From: Gammaproteobacteria bacterium
Lineage (GTDB): Bacteria > Pseudomonadota > Gammaproteobacteria > Burkholderiales > Burkholderiaceae_C
Direction: 5' to 3'
DNA length: 13,876 nt
Assembly: GCA_030054245.1 (NCBI GenBank)
Contig: JASGCH010000017.1
Location: 1-13,876 of the forward strand
Made by a program: the position numbers and the translations under genes. Numbering within the stretch: the stretch's first letter is position 1; each line of letters begins with the position of its first letter. The notes beneath the pieces were generated by a model. It saw nothing but the letters and a program-made list of their open reading frames with translations, searched no databases and was not told the origin of the DNA. Positions 6,747 through 13,876 of the stretch are shown here, piece after piece.

Positions 6747-8228
6747 ATGAATACACGCATTTTTACCTATTTAACCAACTATTTGCTAGACATTCGCCGG
6801 GAATTGGCGTACTGTCGGTATTGGTTGCTGGATTACTCTCACTATTCCACCAAATTATGGGCCGGTTTAGCCATACTTCTGACGATACTAGCTAGCTCAG
6901 CCGGTGCTTATGTAAGTATGGATTCTGCGACCAATTATCTGCAAAACGAAATACTCAGTAAGTCTTCCCAAAAAATCAGTTTTGAGGTATCTAACTGGGT
7001 CAATTTACAAACAAAATCCAATGATCCCCCTATTAACAACCCAACCCATAATTTGCTAGACATATCTCAGCCTATCGATTTTGTATTGTATCGGTCTGAT
7101 GAGATACGCTCCAACGATAGTTTTCATAGCTTGTTTAAACGCATGGGCATAAACGACACAAAATTAATAAGCTACCTCAATTCAGATGGAAATCTGCGGA
7201 AAAAATTTTTTAGTCGCTCCGGACAAAAAATTACTGCAGAACTCAACTCTAGTCAAAAGGTTACCAAATTAATCGTCCGCTGGATAGATAAAGAAACCAA
7301 CGCCAACCAATTTCGCAGATTGGTTATAGAAAAATTTGGCAGAACTTTTTCCACAAACGAAAGACCCGAAATTTATACTTATAGAATCGAAAATGGTTTT
7401 TTGCAAAAAAGCACTCGTTTGTCTAGTGTTGTGATTGATACCAATTTATTTTCGGCTACTGAAAAATCCAAACTACCCGACTCCATAGCCAACCAATTAT
7501 CTGAAATATTTGCTAGCAAGTTGGATTTTCTTAAAAATTTACGAAAAGGAGACCGATTTACATTGGTTTACGAAGTGATGCTAGCCGACAATGACCCCAT
7601 CACCTTTGGTCGAATTTTGCAAGCTGAAGTGGTTAACAACCACCGCCATTTACACGCCGTATGGTATGAAGATCAAACTACGACAGGTCAATACTTTGAT
7701 TTAAATGGCGAAAGCCTTAACCAACAATTTGTTGTTTCACCTTTAACCTATACCCGAATAACCAGTGGATTTGGTATGCGTAATCATCCCATTGCGCATG
7801 TTTGGAAAAAACACGAAGGTATAGATTATGCTGCACCTTTAGGAACTCCCATAAAGTCTATCTCTCAAGGAGTGGTTGTTTTCGCGGGTTGGGACTCCGG
7901 CGGGTATGGTCAAGTCATTCGTATCCATCATGGTTCTAACCTAGAAACGATCTATGCCCACCTAAGTAAAATAAATGTCAGAAAAGGGCAAACCGTAAAT
8001 GTTGGTGAAGTCATTGGAAATGTAGGATCAACTGGTTACTCAACAGGTCCGCACTTACACTTTGAAGTAAAATATCGCGGCAACCAAGTGGATCCATCCA
8101 GCTTAGCTAAATTTATAGCGACACCGAAAAGTGTTACTACTTCTCTCAAATTTCGCCAAACCGCCGAGCTAGCTCGACAACAATTCACCGTTGCAGGCAG
8201 TAATCCTACTGAAATTTCAGTACAATAA
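6747..8228 (+). CDS. M23 family (LytM-type) murein endopeptidase, MepM-like
   Basis: Inner-membrane-anchored, periplasmic zinc peptidase expected to cut peptide cross-links of peptidoglycan. From ATG 6747 it is 493 aa. A single membrane segment is at about 37-56 (LWAGLAILLTILASSAGAYV). A long N-terminal periplasmic region of about 270 residues follows, resembling the OapA/LysM-like and Csd3-type domains of MepM relatives. The C-terminal LytM domain (about 335-460) carries every catalytic ligand: HEGID (H356, D360), H405 in YAHL and HLHFE (H436, H438). MepM of E. coli has the same order of parts. An in-frame TTG at 6741 would add two residues; ATG 6747 is preferred, though no clear Shine-Dalgarno is seen. 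anmK follows 52 bp later, which ties this enzyme to murein turnover and recycling. Confidence 0.92.
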   Translation: MNTRIFTYLTNYLLDIRRELAYCRYWLLDYSHYSTKLWAGLAILLTILASSAGAYVSMDSATNYLQNEILSKSSQKISFEVSNWVNLQTKSNDPPINNPTHNLLDISQPIDFVLYRSDEIRSNDSFHSLFKRMGINDTKLISYLNSDGNLRKKFFSRSGQKITAELNSSQKVTKLIVRWIDKETNANQFRRLVIEKFGRTFSTNERPEIYTYRIENGFLQKSTRLSSVVIDTNLFSATEKSKLPDSIANQLSEIFASKLDFLKNLRKGDRFTLVYEVMLADNDPITFGRILQAEVVNNHRHLHAVWYEDQTTTGQYFDLNGESLNQQFVVSPLTYTRITSGFGMRNHPIAHVWKKHEGIDYAAPLGTPIKSISQGVVVFAGWDSGGYGQVIRIHHGSNLETIYAHLSKINVRKGQTVNVGEVIGNVGSTGYSTGPHLHFEVKYRGNQVDPSSLAKFIATPKSVTTSLKFRQTAELARQQFTVAGSNPTEISVQ

Positions 8229-8280
8229 GGCTTAACAATCATTGACTGTCCTATTAAACCTTTAATATTTCTTGGCTATT

Positions 8281-9405
8281 ATGGTCGAATCTGAGTATTA
8301 TATTGGTTTGATGTCAGGAACTTCCATGGATGGTGTTGATGGTGTTTTAGCAAAGTTTGAGCCCACCACAGAAGTTTTGGGGCAAGCTTACTTACCGTTT
8401 CCAGCCGCATTAAAAATTACTTTATTGCAATTGAATCAGGTTATCATTCCAAATGAGTTACATATCTCTGAAATAGCTGGACTTGAAATAGCCCATATAT
8501 ACGCCGATGTGGTCGATTTATTATTAAATCAAACGCATATTGATCGGTCTTGCGTTCGTGCTATAGGTATGCATGGCGTTACCATTCGCCACAAACCTAT
8601 CATACCCCATCATTCTGGTTACACCCTCCAAATAGGAAAGGCTGCGGAATTGCTGGGTTTGTGTAATTTGGATGTGGTTTATGATTTCCGTAGCTTAGAC
8701 ATAGCCAACCAAGGACAAGGTGCCCCTTTAACACCTGCTTTCCATCACTATTTTTGGGGGAAATCCTACTCAAATACAGGTCTATTAAATTTAGGCGGTA
8801 TTGCTAACATTACCTACTTACGCGATCCATTACCTACCATTGGTTTTGACACTGGACCAGCCAATGTATTTTTGGATTTTTGGGCACAAACCCACTTACA
8901 CCAAGCCCATGATGAAAAAGGGAATTGGGCACGGCTTGGAACGGTTCATGCGGAATTATTGCGCGTTATGTTGAATGAACCGTATTTTCAATTACTTCCT
9001 CCTAAAAGTACCGGTAGAGATTTGTTTAATGTGGCGTGGTTACAAGAAAAATTGGCCATTTTCCCAGCCATTCCGCCGGTTGAAGTACAAGCAACGCTAT
9101 TGGCACTTACTGTACAGACCATTTCTCAAGCTATCATGCGGCATACTCCAAGCATGAAAGAGCTTTTTGTGTGCGGAGGTGGAGCCTATAATCATGCACT
9201 ATTAGAGCAACTACAATTGGCACTACCCAAAATTAAAATTGCGACCACTGAAGCCTTGGGTATCCCTTGTCATCAAGTGGAAGCCCTAGCCTTTGCTTGG
9301 CTGGCAAGACAACGCATTCATCAGATACCCGTCGATCTAAAATTTATCACCGGGGCAAGCAAAGTACAAATTTTAGGTGCACACCTTACCATCCCTCGCT
9401 TTTAG
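8281..9405 (+). CDS. anmK: Anhydro-N-acetylmuramic acid kinase
   Basis: Cytoplasmic kinase of murein recycling. It opens the 1,6-anhydro ring of anhMurNAc and phosphorylates it with ATP to give MurNAc-6-phosphate. Family signatures appear in order: GLMSGTSMDGVDG at residues 9-21, IGMHGVTIRH, DFRSLDIANQGQGAPLTPAFH, LGGIANITYL, GFDTGPAN, KSTGRDLFN and FVCGGGAYNHALLEQL. The length of 374 aa matches the roughly 370 aa of the family. An in-frame TTG at 8272 exists, but ATG 8281 puts the conserved YYIGLMSGT start at the usual distance. The gene follows the M23 peptidase on the same strand and is probably co-transcribed. A repeat-derived hairpin begins 8 bp after the stop. Confidence 0.96.
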   Translation: MVESEYYIGLMSGTSMDGVDGVLAKFEPTTEVLGQAYLPFPAALKITLLQLNQVIIPNELHISEIAGLEIAHIYADVVDLLLNQTHIDRSCVRAIGMHGVTIRHKPIIPHHSGYTLQIGKAAELLGLCNLDVVYDFRSLDIANQGQGAPLTPAFHHYFWGKSYSNTGLLNLGGIANITYLRDPLPTIGFDTGPANVFLDFWAQTHLHQAHDEKGNWARLGTVHAELLRVMLNEPYFQLLPPKSTGRDLFNVAWLQEKLAIFPAIPPVEVQATLLALTVQTISQAIMRHTPSMKELFVCGGGAYNHALLEQLQLALPKIKIATTEALGIPCHQVEALAFAWLARQRIHQIPVDLKFITGASKVQILGAHLTIPRF

Positions 9406-9413
9406 ACCTAAGC

Positions 9414-9512
9414 AAGACTATGGCACGAGGCGGCACCAGCCGATGATGCAATAGTCTTAACACCGTAATTTGACAGCACCATCAATGGCATAGCCGATGC
9501 AATAACAGTCTT
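9414..9512 (+). repeat. Internally deleted repeat copy between anmK and queG
   Basis: An AAGACTATGGCAC end at 9414 and an AATAGTCTT end at 9458 bracket an imperfect 45-bp hairpin holding GGCGGCACCAGCCGATG. A second block then repeats the right third of the family (GTAATTTGACAGCACC, then GGCATAGCCGATG) and ends in AACAGTCTT at 9512. It looks like a shortened copy with the central part lost. The hairpin sits just after the anmK stop and could serve as a terminator or mRNA 3' end, though no strong T-run follows. Confidence 0.5.
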
Positions 9513-9527
9513 TCTTCTATTTTCATT

Positions 9528-10625
9528 ATGGAACCCAATCAAGTAACTGTATTAAACGAATTAGCTTTTGAGATGGGCTTTTTACTGTTAGGTATCACCA
9601 AAGCTCACATAGATGATGCAACTATCAGTAAATTTAAAAAATGTCGAGATGCAGGTTATTTCGGAGACATGGGTTATTTAGAAAAAAATTTACCCCTCAG
9701 AATGGCACCAGCTGATTTGCACTCTAATTGTGGCAGTGTCATCTCGCTCATTTGCCCTTACCTTTCAGATAATTCAACCGACTGGATGTCCCGTGAATGG
9801 AGCAAATTACAAGATTCGAGCCAAGCCTATATATCTGTTTACGCCAGAGGGATGGATTATCATAAGGTATTGCGTAAAAAAACCAAGGAGTTGGCAAAAG
9901 CCTTCGCATCGACTGTAGGTGCATTTACATATCGCGTAGCCGTTGATTCAGCACCTATCTTAGAAGTTGAGTTGGCAGAAAAATGTGGGTTGGGTTGGCG
10001 TGGTAAAAATACTTTGTTACTCAATAAATCGGCTGGCTCAATGTTTTTTTTAGCGGAAATCTTACTCGATATCCACTTGCCTTCCACACCCAAAGTCATG
10101 AACCATTGTGGGACTTGTCAAGCTTGTATGACTATTTGTCCAACTCAAGCATTTGTCTCTCCCTACATTCTTGATGCACGGCGTTGCATTTCTTATCTGA
10201 CTATAGAATTAGCCAGCGACATACCTATGGAATTTCGGCACTTAATCGGCAATCGAATTTTTGGTTGCGATGACTGCCAATTGATTTGCCCATGGAATAA
10301 ATTTGCCAAAAAATACATTTTGACCGATTTTTCACCCTCTAAAGCCTTTGAGTCCCCAGACTTATTAGCCCTTTGGGAATGGGACGAAGCCACTTTTACA
10401 GCTCGCACACAATGTTCACCCATTAGGCGCATTGGTTACCAAAGATGGCTGAGAAATATTGCCGTAGCACTGGGCAATGCCTTAAGAACCCACAAAAACA
10501 AGGTTTACAAGAACCATGTTAAACTAGCTTTAACCCAAAAGTTACCTCAAGTCAGCGAAATGGTTGCTCGCCATGTAGTATGGGCACTGTCCTCCGGTGC
10601 ACCAGATATCGATCCATTAGCTTAA
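9528..10625 (+). CDS. queG: Epoxyqueuosine reductase
   Basis: Cobalamin- and iron-sulfur-dependent enzyme that reduces epoxyqueuosine to queuosine in the wobble position of tRNAs with GUN anticodons. The N-terminal cobalamin-binding part contains YARGMDYHKVLRKK (105-118) and VDSAPILE (139-146), with the family's conserved Asp at D140. WRGKNTLLLN follows at 157-166. Two [4Fe-4S] ferredoxin motifs are intact: CGTCQACMTICP (C194, C197, C200, C204) and GCDDCQLICPWN (C247, C250, C254), with C220 in between. The C-terminus is a HEAT-like helical tail. The length of 365 aa is typical. It begins 15 bp after the repeat copy downstream of anmK. Confidence 0.95.
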   Translation: MEPNQVTVLNELAFEMGFLLLGITKAHIDDATISKFKKCRDAGYFGDMGYLEKNLPLRMAPADLHSNCGSVISLICPYLSDNSTDWMSREWSKLQDSSQAYISVYARGMDYHKVLRKKTKELAKAFASTVGAFTYRVAVDSAPILEVELAEKCGLGWRGKNTLLLNKSAGSMFFLAEILLDIHLPSTPKVMNHCGTCQACMTICPTQAFVSPYILDARRCISYLTIELASDIPMEFRHLIGNRIFGCDDCQLICPWNKFAKKYILTDFSPSKAFESPDLLALWEWDEATFTARTQCSPIRRIGYQRWLRNIAVALGNALRTHKNKVYKNHVKLALTQKLPQVSEMVARHVVWALSSGAPDIDPLA

Positions 10626-10631
10626 AAACTG

Positions 10632-10675
10632 AGACCGTTGCACCGAGCGGCACCAGCTGATGGTGCGACGGTCTT
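10632..10675. terminator. Perfect-stem hairpin derived from the repeat family, after queG
   Basis: AGACCGTTGCACC (10632-10644) pairs with GGTGCGACGGTCT (10662-10674), giving a 13-bp stem with one G-U pair and a 17-base loop containing GCGGCACCAGC. The arms are the repeat family's ends brought together. It lies 6 bp after the queG stop. Only a weak U-rich tail (TTATTAT) follows, so terminator strength is uncertain; 3'-end protection of the mRNA is an alternative role. Confidence 0.5.
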
Positions 10676-10833
10676 ATTATAACGACTCGCCTGAGTTTGT
10701 AAAATGATCTTTATGTCCCAAATTTATTTTTTGAGGCACCCATTTTCTGTTAATTATTTTAATATAATGCACCTCAACATGGTATATAGGGAATACACCT
10801 TTGCCCATTAGCTCTAAAATTTTTCTTCTGAAA
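10676..10833. other. AT-rich non-coding gap with a lone -10 candidate
   Basis: No gene is seen. TATAAT occurs at 10763-10768 in a very AT-rich context, but no acceptable -35 stands at 16-18 bp. This may be an upstream promoter for the permease operon; evidence is weak. Confidence 0.25.
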
Positions 10834-10966
10834 AACTGTTGTACCAACAGCTGGTGCCGCTCGAAAAGCTACCAAAGTGCAAGGCTTAGCGGAGCGGAAG
10901 TGCCATGGATAGGGCAACAAACTGAGGCACATACATAACGCAATCGCGAGCTATTCTCGCATATAC
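10834..10966 (+). repeat. Degenerate repeat copy upstream of the NCS2 permease
   Basis: The left end AAACTGTTGTACC (about 10834-10844) is followed by AGCTGGTGCCGCTCG, GTGCAAGGCTTAGCGGAGC and later ACATAACGCAATCGCG, which align with the left half and parts of the right half of copy D. The right terminus is lost. Its 3' part holds a 22-bp sequence (10945-10966) repeated exactly in inverted orientation at 13282-13303; this includes the small palindrome GCGAG CTATT CTCGC. Confidence 0.5.
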
Positions 10967-10967
10967 C

Positions 10968-10996
10968 TTGACTCACTACGCTATTTAATTTATTTT
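10968..10996 (+). promoter_or_regulatory. Candidate sigma-70 promoter for the permease-tct genes
   Basis: TTGACT (10968-10973) and TATTTT (10991-10996) are separated by exactly 17 bp. A start near 11003 would leave a leader of about 16 nt, with the Shine-Dalgarno at 11005-11010, which is short but workable. The -35 fits well and the -10 has four of six consensus bases. Confidence 0.4.
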
Positions 10997-11004
10997 TATC
11001 TTAA

Positions 11005-11010
11005 TGGAGG
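11005..11010 (+). promoter_or_regulatory. Shine-Dalgarno site that decides the permease start
   Basis: TGGAGG ends 8 nt before ATG 11019. The in-frame ATG at 11004 overlaps this site and so cannot be the start that uses it; ATG 11019 is chosen. Confidence 0.7.
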
Positions 11011-11018
11011 TATCTAGC

Positions 11019-12617
11019 ATGATAAACGAAATCCATCCTGTGGATCAGAGGCCATCGTTACAAAAAACTTTTACATTGGGTTTACAGCATGTATTGGTCA
11101 TGTATGTGGGGGCAGTAGCAGTCCCTCTCATTGTTGGTGGAGCTCTAAAGCTAACCCCTGAACAAATTGGCATACTCATTTCAGCCGACTTATTAGCTTG
11201 TGGCATTGTGACTCTGATACAAACCCTTGGTCTTGGTTCTTGGATTGGCATACGCTTGCCAGTCATGATGGGGGTAACTTTTGCAGCTGTGGGTCCCATG
11301 GTAGCATTTGCCAATAAAGTTCCAGGAATTGAAGGTGCAAGAATGCTGTTTGGTGCCATCATAGTCGCTGGTATTTTGTGTTTTTTGTTGGCACCGGTCA
11401 TAAGCCGGCTTCTGCGTTATTTTCCTCCTGTCGTTACTGGCTGTATCATAGCTATTATCGGGATTAGCCTTATGAGAGTGGGTGTAGGTTGGGTAATGGG
11501 CGGACCCGCACATCTCGCCGAATCGGTTGATGCAGATAAATTAGTGGTCATGGTAGATAAGGCTAAAACCGATTTGGCAAGTACTTTAGCCGCGACCTCA
11601 AGCACCAACGCCACTACTCCGTCAAATGCTTCGACCACTCAGACGGGATCAGTAGGTACTTCTACACCTGCAACTCCCCAGGCCACCCCAACACCCCCAC
11701 CCACCTTGAAGCTGGGACCTATCCCCAACAAACCTAATCCTAATTATGCTAATTTGTCTAAACTTTGGATTTCTCTTGGGGTATTGGTATTAATTTTACT
11801 ATTGGTAAAATATACCAAAGGCTTTGTGTCTAATGTGGCTATCTTGTTAGGTATTGTTGGAGGATTGCTATACACGGGACTTTTTACTGATTTACTAAAA
11901 TTAGACAAAGTAGCCAAAGAACCTTTTTTTGGTTTGGTTTTGCCATTTGAATTCGGCACCCCATTGTTTTCGGGTCCACAATTTTATCCTTTAGTCATTA
12001 ACATGACCTTGGTTATGATAGTGGTCATGATCGAATCCACGGGAATGTTTTTAGCTCTTTCAGATTTAACTGGTAAAAAAGTCGGTCAGAAGCAATTGTC
12101 CGCTGGCTTACGAGTTGATGGTATAGGAACTTTGATCGGTGGTATTTTTAATACTTTTCCTTATACTAGTTTTTCTCAGAATGTTGGATTGGTCAGTGTA
12201 ACTGGTGTAAAAAGTCGTTGGGTTTGTGTCGCCGGTGGCATCATACTCATCGTTTTGAGCCTTTTTCCTAAATTATCCGCTTTGATAGCGGCTATCCCCC
12301 AAGCCGTTCTAGGTGGAGCAGGCATTTTGATGTTCGGAATGGTGGCCGCTACGGGTATCCGTATTTTAGCTGGTGTGGACTTCAAAAACAATCGGTTTAA
12401 TCTGTATATTGTCGCGGTTTCTATTGGTATGGGATTAGTCCCCATGGTGGCGCCCAAATGGACGCAACATATGCCAGAAGAGGTTAGAATTTTATTAGAA
12501 AGTAGCATTTTGGTTACTTCTATTGTCGCAGTTGCATTAAATTTATTTTTTAATGGAGGAGGAAATACGACACTAGATGACAGTAAAAACGCCTCTATGC
12601 AAGCCTCTCCTCATTAA
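11019..12617 (+). CDS. NCS2 family nucleobase permease (probably xanthine/urate or uracil)
   Basis: Inner-membrane symporter of the nucleobase-cation symporter-2 family, 532 aa. Family blocks are GLQHVLVMYVGAVAVP (21-36), ESTGMFLALSDLTGK (339-353) and the signature SQNVGLVSVTGVKSR (386-400), which fits the QNxGxxxxTG pattern. The TG ending resembles purine (xanthine/urate) carriers more than UraA-type uracil carriers. E339 matches the conserved substrate-binding Glu of the ES(V/T)G segment. About twelve hydrophobic segments are seen. Residues about 187-229 form a Ser/Thr/Ala/Pro-rich low-complexity loop between two membrane segments, making the protein longer than a typical 430-460 aa member. 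tctB follows after 24 bp, so co-transcription is likely. The substrate is inferred from the motif only. Confidence 0.9.
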   Translation: MINEIHPVDQRPSLQKTFTLGLQHVLVMYVGAVAVPLIVGGALKLTPEQIGILISADLLACGIVTLIQTLGLGSWIGIRLPVMMGVTFAAVGPMVAFANKVPGIEGARMLFGAIIVAGILCFLLAPVISRLLRYFPPVVTGCIIAIIGISLMRVGVGWVMGGPAHLAESVDADKLVVMVDKAKTDLASTLAATSSTNATTPSNASTTQTGSVGTSTPATPQATPTPPPTLKLGPIPNKPNPNYANLSKLWISLGVLVLILLLVKYTKGFVSNVAILLGIVGGLLYTGLFTDLLKLDKVAKEPFFGLVLPFEFGTPLFSGPQFYPLVINMTLVMIVVMIESTGMFLALSDLTGKKVGQKQLSAGLRVDGIGTLIGGIFNTFPYTSFSQNVGLVSVTGVKSRWVCVAGGIILIVLSLFPKLSALIAAIPQAVLGGAGILMFGMVAATGIRILAGVDFKNNRFNLYIVAVSIGMGLVPMVAPKWTQHMPEEVRILLESSILVTSIVAVALNLFFNGGGNTTLDDSKNASMQASPH

Positions 12618-12641
12618 TCGATCTTACCGAGTTTTTAGTTT

Positions 12642-13136
12642 ATGCAACTCAATATTAAAAAAAAAGACTTGCTTGCTGGATTGTTGTTTATTTTTTTCGG
12701 TCTTTTTTTTGCTATAGGTGCGTTAGACTACAAAATTGGTAGCCCTAACAAAATGGGAGCTGGTTACTTCCCCCTTTTTCTTGGATTAATTTTAGTTGCT
12801 CTGGGTGTCATACTATGCTTAACTTCGCTAAAATTTAAATCCAACTTAGAGGGGGAACTGCTTGAACCTATTGCTTGGAGGCCTTTGATTGCGGTTATTT
12901 CTGCTAACCTATTATTTGGCTTGTTGTTAAGAGGAGTGGAGAGCATTTACTTGCCACCTATGGGTTTGTTTGTAGCTATATTCTTTTTGGTTATGGTGTC
13001 AAGGCTAGCTATGAAAGAAGCATTTAAAATTTTAGAAACCTTGGTATTGGCTTTAGTTCTTATCCTAGGCGTTTGGCTCGTTTTTGTGGTTTTTCTTAAA
13101 GTGCCTTTGCAGTTATTTCCTAATTTTATAAGTTAA
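12642..13136 (+). CDS. tctB: Tripartite tricarboxylate transporter small subunit TctB
   Basis: Small membrane subunit of a TctABC-type transporter, which takes up citrate or other carboxylates with a periplasmic binding protein. The 164-aa protein has four hydrophobic segments, at about 8-26, 40-60, 85-120 and 130-158. Its N-terminus, KKKDLLAGLLFIFFGL followed by KMGAGYFPLFLGLIL, is a TctB family hallmark. No tctC binding-protein gene lies in the window, as is common in lineages with many orphan receptors. Start ATG 12642 has no clear Shine-Dalgarno; coupling with the permease 24 bp upstream may help. The TAA stop is followed directly by a repeat-family end, and tctA begins only 453 bp later. 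Confidence 0.88.
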   Translation: MQLNIKKKDLLAGLLFIFFGLFFAIGALDYKIGSPNKMGAGYFPLFLGLILVALGVILCLTSLKFKSNLEGELLEPIAWRPLIAVISANLLFGLLLRGVESIYLPPMGLFVAIFFLVMVSRLAMKEAFKILETLVLALVLILGVWLVFVVFLKVPLQLFPNFIS

Positions 13137-13343
13137 AGACCATGGCGCCCCATCTAGGGAGAGAGTTGCAGGTTCGCCTCCAGTAAAATTTACCAGATGT
13201 TCCTCCAAGGATATCCAATGCAGGCATTGGGCAATGTATGTCCCTTAAAAAAGACTGTTGCAAGCTAGTCTTGCATATTGAGTATATGCGAGAATAGCTC
13301 GCGGAGGTGCAGTCATTGAACCAGCCGATGGCGCAACAGTCTT
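13136..13343 (+). repeat. Repeat-family insertion between tctB and tctA
   Basis: An inner element has 11-bp perfect inverted ends, AAGACTGTTGC (13251-13261) and GCAACAGTCTT (13333-13343), 93 bp in all. A further end-like motif AAGACCATGGCGCC begins at 13136, overlapping the tctB stop, and matches the inverse of GGCGCAACAGTCTT (13330-13343) at 11 of 14 positions, so an outer copy of about 208 bp is possible. Inside, 13282-13303 is the exact inverse of 10945-10966. No target duplication is seen. Confidence 0.55.
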
Positions 13344-13589
13344 AGCTCGTTTGCCGGAACAATCGGCAGTCAAAACAGCTACTGTCTTGCGACTTATATG
13401 GCACCCCACCAGAAGATATATGCTCTCTTCCATGGGTCCAATGCCTACAAGGTTATTATGCTAGCTGGGCTGGATTCATACAACAGTCTTTCTTATATAA
13501 TCAAGGCTATTACACAACTTCGGCGGAGTTGCCATCGTCCAGGACTGAAGTTGGACTTTATCTTTAATCCCAGATTTACATCTATTTTT
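13344..13589. other. Non-coding remainder of the tctB-tctA gap
   Basis: No gene is visible. ACAACAGTCTTTCTT at 13480-13494 is another right-end fragment of the repeat family, like that at 9505-9516. A small hairpin CAACT-TCGGCGG-AGTTG lies near 13515-13531, followed by AT-rich leader sequence. No clear promoter or Shine-Dalgarno for tctA was found. Confidence 0.4.
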
Positions 13590-13876
13590 ATGGATTTTCA
13601 ACAAGTCTTCAATTTATTTGATAATATCGCTCTAGGATTTAGCGTAGCACTTACTTGGCAAAATATTTTTTATGCTTTTGTTGGCTGTATATTAGGAACT
13701 TTAATTGGTGTATTACCGGGCATAGGTCCCGTACCGACCATTGCTTTATTACTTCCTTTTACCTATACTTTACCTCCTGTATCGGCATTGATTATGCTCG
13801 CTGGAATTTATTATGGGGCACAATACGGTGGTTCCACCACGGCGATACTTGTCAAAATACCTGGTGAATCCTCCTC
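13590..13876 (+). CDS. tctA: Tripartite tricarboxylate transporter large subunit TctA (5' part)
   Basis: Large membrane subunit of the TctABC carboxylate transporter; only the first 95 codons fall in the window and the frame stays open to the edge. The protein begins MDFQQVFNLFDNIALGFSVA. It then shows the TctA hallmarks GTLIGVLPGIGPVPTIALLLP (the G.LPG.GP motif, about residues 36-56) and IYYGAQYGGSTTAILVKIPGE. ATG 13590 gives the usual N-terminal length for TctA. tctB and tctA are normally adjacent or overlapping; here the repeat-rich gap separates them. A shadow frame of 70 codons in another frame over this stretch is not a gene. Confidence 0.9.
   Translation, partial: MDFQQVFNLFDNIALGFSVALTWQNIFYAFVGCILGTLIGVLPGIGPVPTIALLLPFTYTLPPVSALIMLAGIYYGAQYGGSTTAILVKIPGESS

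Noticed and set aside
8229..8280. Terminator or promoter between the M23 gene and anmK
   Set aside because: The 52-bp gap has no stable hairpin or convincing -35/-10 pair, so the two genes are taken as co-transcribed.
11045..11513. Minus-strand frames of 106-118 codons inside the permease
   Set aside because: They are shadows of the clear NCS2 permease reading frame; composition is rich in Thr, Pro, Lys and Asn as expected from antisense of a membrane protein.
13161..13196. tRNA-like 3' half (GGTTCG at 13171-13176, later ACCA)
   Set aside because: The five-base stem around the loop has two mismatches and no D-arm, anticodon arm or acceptor stem could be found upstream.

Overview
The window looks like chromosomal DNA of an AT-rich proteobacterium. 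A betaproteobacterium of the Burkholderiales, perhaps an Alcaligenaceae-like lineage, is my best inference. The reasons are the mix of a DsbC with a CPYC active site beside a UbiH-family hydroxylase, an M23 peptidase next to anmK, an NCS2 permease with a Ser/Thr/Pro loop, and a TctB/TctA tricarboxylate transporter. This is family knowledge plus inference; no database search was possible.

Bases 1-4672 hold a minus-strand run of five genes in the order yceF (Maf pyrophosphatase), DUF192 protein, UbiH-like FAD monooxygenase, dsbC and ggt (3' end cut by the window edge). Two junctions have 4-base ATGA stop/start overlaps and a third has a 3-base gap, so the run reads as one operon. Bases 5383-13876 are plus strand: an MBL-fold metallohydrolase, an M23 (LytM) peptidase, anmK, queG, an NCS2 purine/uracil-type permease, tctB, and the first 95 codons of tctA. 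The M23 peptidase and AnmK both belong to murein turnover and recycling. QueG makes queuosine in tRNA. The last three genes are membrane transporters.

The most unusual feature is non-coding. Nearly every longer intergenic gap holds copies or fragments of one dispersed element with ends close to AAGACTGTTGCACC / GGTGCAACAGTCTT. Full-length copies are about 155-190 bp, share an interior with CATTCG, CGCATAACGCAGT and GGCAGTG blocks, occur in both orientations and have no open reading frame of their own. The best copy (6536-6699) has perfect 14-bp terminal inverted repeats flanked by a 5-bp direct repeat, as expected of a MITE-like element. Shorter derivatives lie just after the stop codons of anmK, queG and tctB, where they could act as terminators or mRNA 3' ends. 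Two copies on each side of the MBL gene point in opposite directions, and one set separates tctB from tctA. I do not recognise this family.

Several starts are decided by sequence: ggt probably starts at TTG 1688 behind AAGGAG, the permease at ATG 11019 behind TGGAGG, the DUF192 gene at ATG 4082, the M23 gene at ATG 6747 and anmK at ATG 8281.
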